DNA from: JAVBQJ01 sp045585875
GTDB lineage: Bacteria; Verrucomicrobiota; Lentisphaeria; Victivallales; Victivallaceae
Reading direction: 5' to 3'
Assembly: GCA_045585875.1 (NCBI GenBank)
Contig: JAZMZH010000188.1
Location: forward strand, 1 to 5,846
Length of the DNA stretch: 5,846 nt
A model generated the notes under the pieces. The model was not told the origin of the DNA and did no database searches. It saw nothing but the letters and a program-made list of their open reading frames with translations. Position numbers and translations under genes: made by a program. Shown piece after piece: positions 1 to 3,201 of the stretch; position 1 is the stretch's first letter, and each line of letters opens with the position of its first letter.

Positions 1-1401
1 GAGCGCTGGAGCCGTTCCCTGGCCGAGCGCGGCGAGATCCCGGCCTGGGTGCCGCAGACTCCGGTGTGGTTTCAGGGCAACGAGTGGACCTTCACCGAAG
101 AGGCGCTGCTGGCCTTTGCCGACAAGCTTGTCGCCGTGCGCAAGGCGCTGGGGTACCCCATGGCCTTTCACTGGTACATCTGGCAGCATTTCGGCAAGCA
201 CGACTACATGTATCCGGACTATCTGCCCGCCCGTCCCGGCTTCGCCGAAGCGGTGGCGAGAGCCCAGGCCGCCGGGATCAAGGTGATCCCCTATCTGAAT
301 ATCCATCTCTGCGAAACTCAGCTGCCCGTCTGGGGCGAACTGGAACTGGCCCGGGCCGCCAAGCGCGACTATGCCGGTGAATTGTACCGCAGTTACGGGG
401 TGTGCGACGACCGGGGGAAGAAGGGCGATGTCTCCAAGCCGGTGGACGTCTTCCGGGGCGAGACCGCCGGGCGGGACATGGTGCCCATGTGTCTCAGCGA
501 ACCGGCGTGGCAGGAGGTGATCCTCGCCCAGGCCCGGGGGCTGGTTGAGGATTGCAACGTGGACGCGATCTACTGGGACGAGACTTTCGTCTATCCGGGA
601 CTGTGCTATGCCTCCGACCACACCCATCCCTGGATCGGCGGCCCGGCCCACGCCGACGGCGTCGCCGAAATCCACCGCCGGACCGCCGCCCTGCGCGAGG
701 GCCTCATCACCGCCGGAGAGAATCTCGGAGAGGCATACTGCGATGTCTGCCCGGTACTGATCAATGCCCACTCCGACGGGCAGGGGGATTCGCTCCCGAT
801 CTTCCAGACGGTGCACTCCGACCATGTCGTCGAGGTGGGGCTCTTCGTGAACAGGACGGAGATGTATGATAAGGAAGTGTTCGTTTCCAAACTGGCGTTC
901 AACCTGCTGCGGGGACGGGTTCTCGGCTGGTTCAATTCCGATCAGGATGCGTTTTTCCTGGAGAGGGATTCCTACGCCGGACAGCTGAAGATTTTGAAAC
1001 ATTTCTGCGACGTTCGGCTGGCCGGTCTGCCCTGGCTCTACTCCGGAGAGATGCTCCGGAAACCGGACATGTCCGCCATGCCCGAGGTCACCCGCACCTG
1101 GAGTCCCTGGCCTTCTTATAAACGTCAGGATTTCACCTTCCCCGCGGTGGACGCGGCGTGCTACCTCTCCGCCGACGGGAAGCTCGGGATCATCCTCGTC
1201 AACCTCACCGGCGAAGCCCGGCAGGCGGTTTTCCCCTGGAACTTCAAAGACTGGGGCGGCGCTCCCGGGATGAAACTCTCCCGCAGCGAGTACCGGGAGG
1301 GCGCCTGGACCGCGCCGGAGGAGTTCACCCTCTCCGACACGGTGACCGCGGAAGTGCCGCCTCATCAGGCGGTGATCCTCGCCTTCGGCGCCGGAGAGTG
1401 A
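1..1401 (+). CDS. DUF6259-like putative glycoside hydrolase, 5' end missing
   Basis: The frame is open from base 1 to the TGA at 1399-1401, giving 466 visible residues. The GTG at 49 is an unlikely start because the frame continues upstream through ERWSRSLAERGEIPAWV with family-like character and no ribosome site, so the gene probably begins before the window. The visible part resembles DUF6259 proteins, TIM-barrel glycoside-hydrolase-like proteins common in PVC-group glycan degraders. Visible-residue landmarks are AGIKVIPYLNIHLCE (about 91-105, a barrel strand), VDAIYWDETF (about 187-196, whose Asp-Glu pair sits where TIM-barrel hydrolases often place acidic catalytic residues), and FVSKLAFNLLRGRVLGWFN (about 294-312). 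From about 350 the sequence turns beta-rich (LGIILVNLTG; AEVPPHQAVILAF), as expected for a C-terminal beta-sandwich. The substrate and the actual catalytic residues cannot be read from this. Any signal peptide would lie in the missing N-terminus. The AraC regulator gene follows on the same strand 199 bp later. Family call is from memory; hydrolase activity is inferred. Confidence 0.75.
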   Translation, partial: ERWSRSLAERGEIPAWVPQTPVWFQGNEWTFTEEALLAFADKLVAVRKALGYPMAFHWYIWQHFGKHDYMYPDYLPARPGFAEAVARAQAAGIKVIPYLNIHLCETQLPVWGELELARAAKRDYAGELYRSYGVCDDRGKKGDVSKPVDVFRGETAGRDMVPMCLSEPAWQEVILAQARGLVEDCNVDAIYWDETFVYPGLCYASDHTHPWIGGPAHADGVAEIHRRTAALREGLITAGENLGEAYCDVCPVLINAHSDGQGDSLPIFQTVHSDHVVEVGLFVNRTEMYDKEVFVSKLAFNLLRGRVLGWFNSDQDAFFLERDSYAGQLKILKHFCDVRLAGLPWLYSGEMLRKPDMSAMPEVTRTWSPWPSYKRQDFTFPAVDAACYLSADGKLGIILVNLTGEARQAVFPWNFKDWGGAPGMKLSRSEYREGAWTAPEEFTLSDTVTAEVPPHQAVILAFGAGE

Positions 1402-1408
1402 ATCACGC

Positions 1409-1440
1409 CCGCGGTACGGCGGCAACCCGCCGGGCCGCGG
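1409..1440 (+). terminator. GC-rich hairpin just after the DUF6259 gene, possible T-less terminator
   Basis: Two nested perfect stems are visible: outer CCGCGG (1409-1414) with CCGCGG (1435-1440), and inner CGGCGG (1417-1422) with CCGCCG (1427-1432) around a CAAC loop. They are separated by a TA/GG internal mismatch. The hairpin starts eight bases after the stop codon, which suits 3'-end protection or termination, but no T-run follows, so it is not a canonical intrinsic terminator. An alternative pairing, CGGCCG (1438-1443) with CGGCCG (1461-1466), would compete for part of the outer arm. Confidence 0.4.
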
Positions 1441-1537
1441 CCGCCGAAACCCTGACCGCGCGGCCGATGCAGGCGGGCTCGGGGAACGGGAGCTTGGCAA
1501 TTTCGTGAAAAATAAGGGGAAAATTTTTCTGTCGTTT

Positions 1538-1564
1538 TTGTAATTCCGTACGATGTGTTATATT
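1538..1564 (+). promoter_or_regulatory. Probable promoter of the AraC gene (extended -10)
   Basis: An extended -10 element, TGTTATATT (1556-1564, TG-n-TATATT), lies in an AT-rich stretch that contrasts with the GC-rich coding DNA. A weak -35 candidate, TTGTAA (1538-1543), has only a 15-base spacer; extended -10 promoters tolerate a poor -35. Transcription would start near 1571, about 30 bases before the chosen ATG. The A/T tract AAAATTTTT (1520-1528) falls where an UP element would be. Confidence 0.5.
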
Positions 1565-1586
1565 GTCGGACGGAACAGACAGGTTG

Positions 1587-1596
1587 GGGATGTGAT
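1587..1596 (+). promoter_or_regulatory. Ribosome binding site that decides the AraC start
   Basis: GGGATGTGAT matches the extended Shine-Dalgarno consensus AGGAGGTGAT at 8 of 10 positions. Its core ends eight bases before the ATG at 1601, which is ideal spacing. The ATG at 1595 would overlap the site itself, and the ATG at 1553 has no such site and lies inside the promoter. The sequence therefore favours 1601. Confidence 0.55.
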
Positions 1597-1600
1597 GATT

Positions 1601-2554
1601 ATGGACGAAAAACTTTCGCTGATATCGGGGCCGAAAAAAATACTTCTGCACGCCCTGTTTTTTCTCCACGATGCCGAGCACATCCCGGAGATGCACATGC
1701 ACGTCGGTCTGGTGGAGCTGGTGATCGTCACCCAGGGGTCGGCGGTGCATGTCATCAACGGCCTGCGCGATCCCATCGGTTTGGGAAACGTCTTCGTCGT
1801 CCGGCCCGGAGAGAAGCACGGTTTTGAAAATCCCCGGGGGCTGGGGGTTTACAACATACTTTTCGATGAAAAATTGCAGAATATTTTCGCCGACGATCTG
1901 GCGGTGCTCCCCGGCTATCAGACCCTTTTCAACCGCAAACTCTCGCCCAAGCAAAGTTCCAAGTACATCAGCAGTCTGGAGCTGAGCCACCTCCAGGAGA
2001 TTCTGCACGAGGCCGCGTTTATAACCAGCGCCGATAAAAAATCAGAGCCGGGCTGGCGCACCGTCATGCTGGCGGCGTTTCTGAAACTGATCTGGCTGGT
2101 ATGCAAAAACAGCCGCCCGGTCAGTCGGCCCGAGATGGCCGTTTCCGCCCGCATCTGCCAGGCCATTGAGTATATGGGAATCCACTACGCCGAGCAGATA
2201 ACCCTCGGCCAACTGGCCGGTCAGGCCGGGATGTCTGTGAGCAGTTTCAGACAGAATTTCGCACGGATCATGGGGATGCCGCCCATCGAATATCTGCTGA
2301 AACTGCGGATCGAGGCGGCCAGGGAGATGCTCAGATTTAAGGATCTCGGCATGATCGACATCGCGTTCCGCAGCGGGTTTCAGGACTGCAACTACTTCGC
2401 CCGCAAGTTCAAGGATATCGTCGGAGTCACCCCGACCCAGTACCGGCGGGAAGCTTCGGGGCGGACCGTTTCCGAAACCCTGCTGGCGATAGCGAGCAAT
2501 AAGGAAGAGCTCGACGAGATCGACCGCAGCAACCGGATCGGCGGACACCCGTAA
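1601..2554 (+). CDS. AraC/XylS-family transcriptional regulator with N-terminal cupin domain
   Basis: This is a complete 317-residue gene, a normal length for AraC regulators with a sensor domain. Numbered from the ATG at 1601, an AraC-binding cupin-like domain spans about 15-95: HIPEMHMHVGLVELVIVTQG gives the histidine-rich first motif and GNVFVVRPGEKHGF the second. This domain normally binds a small ligand, often a sugar. A linker with helices follows (about 115-175). The DNA-binding domain spans about 184-284 with two helix-turn-helix units: ITLGQLAGQAGMSVSSFRQNF (about 200-220) and MIDIAFRSGFQDCNYFARKFK (about 251-271). It ends with the family signature GVTPTQYRR (about 275-283). A polar, acidic tail of about 34 residues follows. 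In the frame an ATG at 1553 would add 16 residues, but it lies within the likely promoter; the ATG at 1595 would add two. As the only + strand neighbour of a glycan-related gene it is a candidate regulator of that locus, which is inference. Ligand unknown. Confidence 0.92.
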   Translation: MDEKLSLISGPKKILLHALFFLHDAEHIPEMHMHVGLVELVIVTQGSAVHVINGLRDPIGLGNVFVVRPGEKHGFENPRGLGVYNILFDEKLQNIFADDLAVLPGYQTLFNRKLSPKQSSKYISSLELSHLQEILHEAAFITSADKKSEPGWRTVMLAAFLKLIWLVCKNSRPVSRPEMAVSARICQAIEYMGIHYAEQITLGQLAGQAGMSVSSFRQNFARIMGMPPIEYLLKLRIEAAREMLRFKDLGMIDIAFRSGFQDCNYFARKFKDIVGVTPTQYRREASGRTVSETLLAIASNKEELDEIDRSNRIGGHP

Positions 2555-2602
2555 TATTGAGCAGGGGAACCCTGTCTGCGGGGGGAATGCGGCAGATGAA
2601 GC

Positions 2603-2637
2603 GGTGCTTCGCACCATCCTCCTCCGCGCTATCGGAG
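2603..2637. repeat. Pair of short hairpins opening the intergenic repeat cluster
   Basis: Two perfect 5-bp stems lie side by side: GGTGC/GCACC with a TTC loop (2603-2615), and CTCCG/CGGAG with a CGCTAT loop (2622-2637). They sit directly before the larger hairpin at 2641 and look like the outer part of a composite REP-like element. No T-run follows either one. A weaker CAGGG/CCCTG stem with a GAA loop (2562-2574) lies just after the AraC stop codon. Confidence 0.5.
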
Positions 2638-2640
2638 CTT

Positions 2641-2669
2641 CCGCCGTCGCTCTTACAGAGCTATGGCGG
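2641..2669. repeat. REP-like hairpin A
   Basis: The stem is CCGCC (2641-2645) with GGCGG (2665-2669). Inside it, GCTCT (2649-2653) pairs with AGAGC (2657-2661) around a TAC loop, and the two segments are separated by a GTC/TAT internal loop. That makes ten perfect pairs in 29 bases. It is not followed by a T-run and lies in no credible gene. Its layout parallels the hairpin at 2781-2806. Confidence 0.6.
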
Positions 2670-2700
2670 GACAAGATGGCGGGACGAGTTGGAGGACAAG
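2663..2700. repeat. Triplet of 12-13-bp repeats, block A
   Basis: Three consecutive units are visible: ATGGCGGGACAAG (2663-2675), ATGGCGGGACGAG (2676-2688) and TTGGAGGACAAG (2689-2700). The first overlaps the right arm of hairpin A. A second triplet of nearly the same unit occurs at 2799-2834. Confidence 0.65.
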
Positions 2701-2712
2701 TGAAGCCTTACG

Positions 2713-2802
2713 CCTTCGTTGAAGTTTCCACCTTCGTTGAAGTTTCCACCTTCGCTGATGCTTCCGCCTTCGCTGAAGCTTCCGCCTTCGCTGAAGCTAC
2801 GG
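2713..2802. repeat. Five tandem 18-bp repeats
   Basis: The units start at 2713, 2731, 2749, 2767 and 2785. Units 1 and 2 are identical (CCTTCGTTGAAGTTTCCA). Unit 3 is CCTTCGCTGATGCTTCCG, unit 4 CCTTCGCTGAAGCTTCCG and unit 5 CCTTCGCTGAAGCTACGG. A partial unit (GAAGCCTTACG, 2702-2712) precedes them. Each unit holds a CTTC-GNT-GAAG mini-stem, broken by one base only in unit 3. Because 18 is a multiple of three and no unit holds a stop in certain frames, the array creates spurious repetitive open frames on both strands. No gene is supported here. Confidence 0.85.
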
Positions 2803-2806
2803 CGGA
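2781..2806. repeat. REP-like hairpin B
   Basis: TCCGC (2781-2785) pairs with GCGGA (2802-2806), and CTTC (2786-2789) pairs with GAAG (2793-2796) around a GCT loop, leaving a CTACG bulge (2797-2801) on the right arm. The hairpin is built from the last unit of the 18-bp array plus the first GGCGGACAAG motif. Like hairpin A, it leads straight into a triplet of 12-bp units. Confidence 0.55.
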
Positions 2807-2834
2807 CAAGACGGAGGACAATACGGCGGACAAG
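2799..2834. repeat. Triplet of 12-bp repeats, block B
   Basis: Three abutting 12-mers are visible: ACGGCGGACAAG (2799-2810), ACGGAGGACAAT (2811-2822) and ACGGCGGACAAG (2823-2834). The first and third are identical. The series matches the triplet at 2663-2700 in unit sequence, copy number and position after a hairpin, and in each series one of the three units carries GGAGG instead of GGCGG. Confidence 0.75.
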
Positions 2835-2855
2835 CGCGGCTTCAGTGACCATCAT

Positions 2856-2953
2856 CCGGAATCGCAGGCGCCACGGGATCTTAAATGACAACTTCGTCAG
2901 CGCCCCGGAATCGTCATCACCCAAAATCGCATTTTCCCGGAATCGTCAGCGCC
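2856..2953. repeat. Dispersed CCGGAATCG / TCGTCAGCGCC repeats beside the tRNA
   Basis: CCGGAATCG occurs three times (2856-2864, 2905-2913, 2937-2945). The longer motif TCGTCAGCGCC occurs at 2894-2904 and 2943-2953, and the third copy fuses both as CCGGAATCGTCAGCGCC. Spacings of 49 and 32 bases are irregular, so this is not a CRISPR array. The family differs in sequence from the GGCGGACAAG repeats to its left and ends 17 bases before the tRNA 3' end. Confidence 0.6.
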
Positions 2954-2970
2954 AAGCGGTTTAAAAAAGG

Positions 2971-3046
2971 TGGTAGCGGGTACTGGACTCGAACCAGTGA
3001 CACGCGGATTATGATTCCGCTGCTCTACCAACTGAGCTAACCCGCC
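2971..3046 (-). tRNA. tRNA with CAT anticodon, most likely elongator tRNA-Met
   Basis: Read on the minus strand this is a 76-base cloverleaf with an encoded CCA end. The acceptor GGCGGGT pairs with ACCCGCT with a G1-U72 wobble. The D arm is GCTC/GAGC around AGTTGGTA. The anticodon stem is GCGGA/TCCGC with loop ATCATAA, giving anticodon CAT. The variable loop is GTGTC, and the T arm is ACTGG/CCAGT around TTCGAGT. It lacks the initiator hallmarks: no C1-A72 mismatch and no three GC pairs closing the anticodon stem. CAT is also the genomic anticodon of the lysidine-modified tRNA-Ile2, which cannot be excluded by eye, although the overall sequence looks more like an elongator Met tRNA. It has its own promoter (3059-3086). 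A run of six Ts follows CCA after two bases (2963-2968, minus strand) without a separate hairpin. Confidence 0.95.
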
Positions 3047-3058
3047 TCATTGTACCTT

Positions 3059-3086
3059 AATATATCATCGCAGGGGAAAAAGTCAA
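3059..3086 (-). promoter_or_regulatory. Promoter of the tRNA gene
   Basis: On the minus strand a -35 box TTGACT (3081-3086) and a -10 box TATATT (3059-3064) are separated by 16 bases. A TG one base before the -10 box makes an extended -10 (TGATATATT). Transcription would start near 3052, a few bases before the mature tRNA 5' end at 3046. This is a strong consensus-like promoter placed between the ppdK terminator and the tRNA, so the tRNA is transcribed separately. Confidence 0.8.
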
Positions 3087-3107
3087 ATGGCAAATGCCGG
3101 AAAAGTG

Positions 3108-3159
3108 ATAAAAACACCGGCCCGGAGTCCGAACCATTGTGAGGCCGGAACCGGGCCGG
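3108..3159 (-). terminator. Intrinsic terminator of ppdK
   Basis: On the minus strand a perfect 9-bp stem, CCGGCCCGG (3151-3159) with CCGGGCCGG (3117-3125), is followed after TG by TTTTT (3110-3114). An inner TCCG/CGGA pairing extends the fold. It lies 43 bases after the ppdK stop codon and ends about 20 bases before the tRNA -35 box, so it insulates the tRNA from ppdK transcription. Confidence 0.85.
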
Positions 3160-3184
3160 GGAGGGGGACACCTGACGGCGCCCC

Positions 3185-3201
3185 TCTCCGAAGGCCGGAG
3201 A
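3185..3201 (-). other. Small hairpin abutting the ppdK stop codon
   Basis: TCTCCG and CGGAGA form a perfect 6-bp stem with a 5-base loop, starting immediately after the TGA. There is no T-run. It could protect the mRNA 3' end or be incidental in GC-rich DNA. Confidence 0.35.

Noticed and set aside
1553..1600. Earlier ATG start (1553) for the AraC gene
   Set aside because: It overlaps the extended -10 promoter, has no Shine-Dalgarno site, and would add a 16-residue leader atypical for the family.
1403..2008. 201-residue minus-strand frame overlapping the AraC gene
   Set aside because: It is antisense to a clear AraC cupin domain and has no family resemblance or ribosome site.
2042..2674. 210-residue minus-strand frame
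   Set aside because: It is antisense to the AraC DNA-binding domain and extends into the hairpin repeats.
2604..2888. Possible 94-residue protein with repeated AFAEAS motifs on the + strand
   Set aside because: It is a translation of the 18-bp and 12-bp DNA repeats, with no ribosome site and an internal repeat period fixed by the DNA; the minus strand gives an equally repetitive frame (SFSEGG repeats, 2661-2924).
2713..2953. CRISPR array
   Set aside because: The 18-bp units abut without spacers, the CCGGAATCG copies are irregularly spaced and short, and no cas gene is present.
2890..3046. Integration (att) site at the tRNA 3' end
   Set aside because: I found no second copy of the tRNA 3' end in the window and no integrase; the neighbouring repeats do not match the tRNA.
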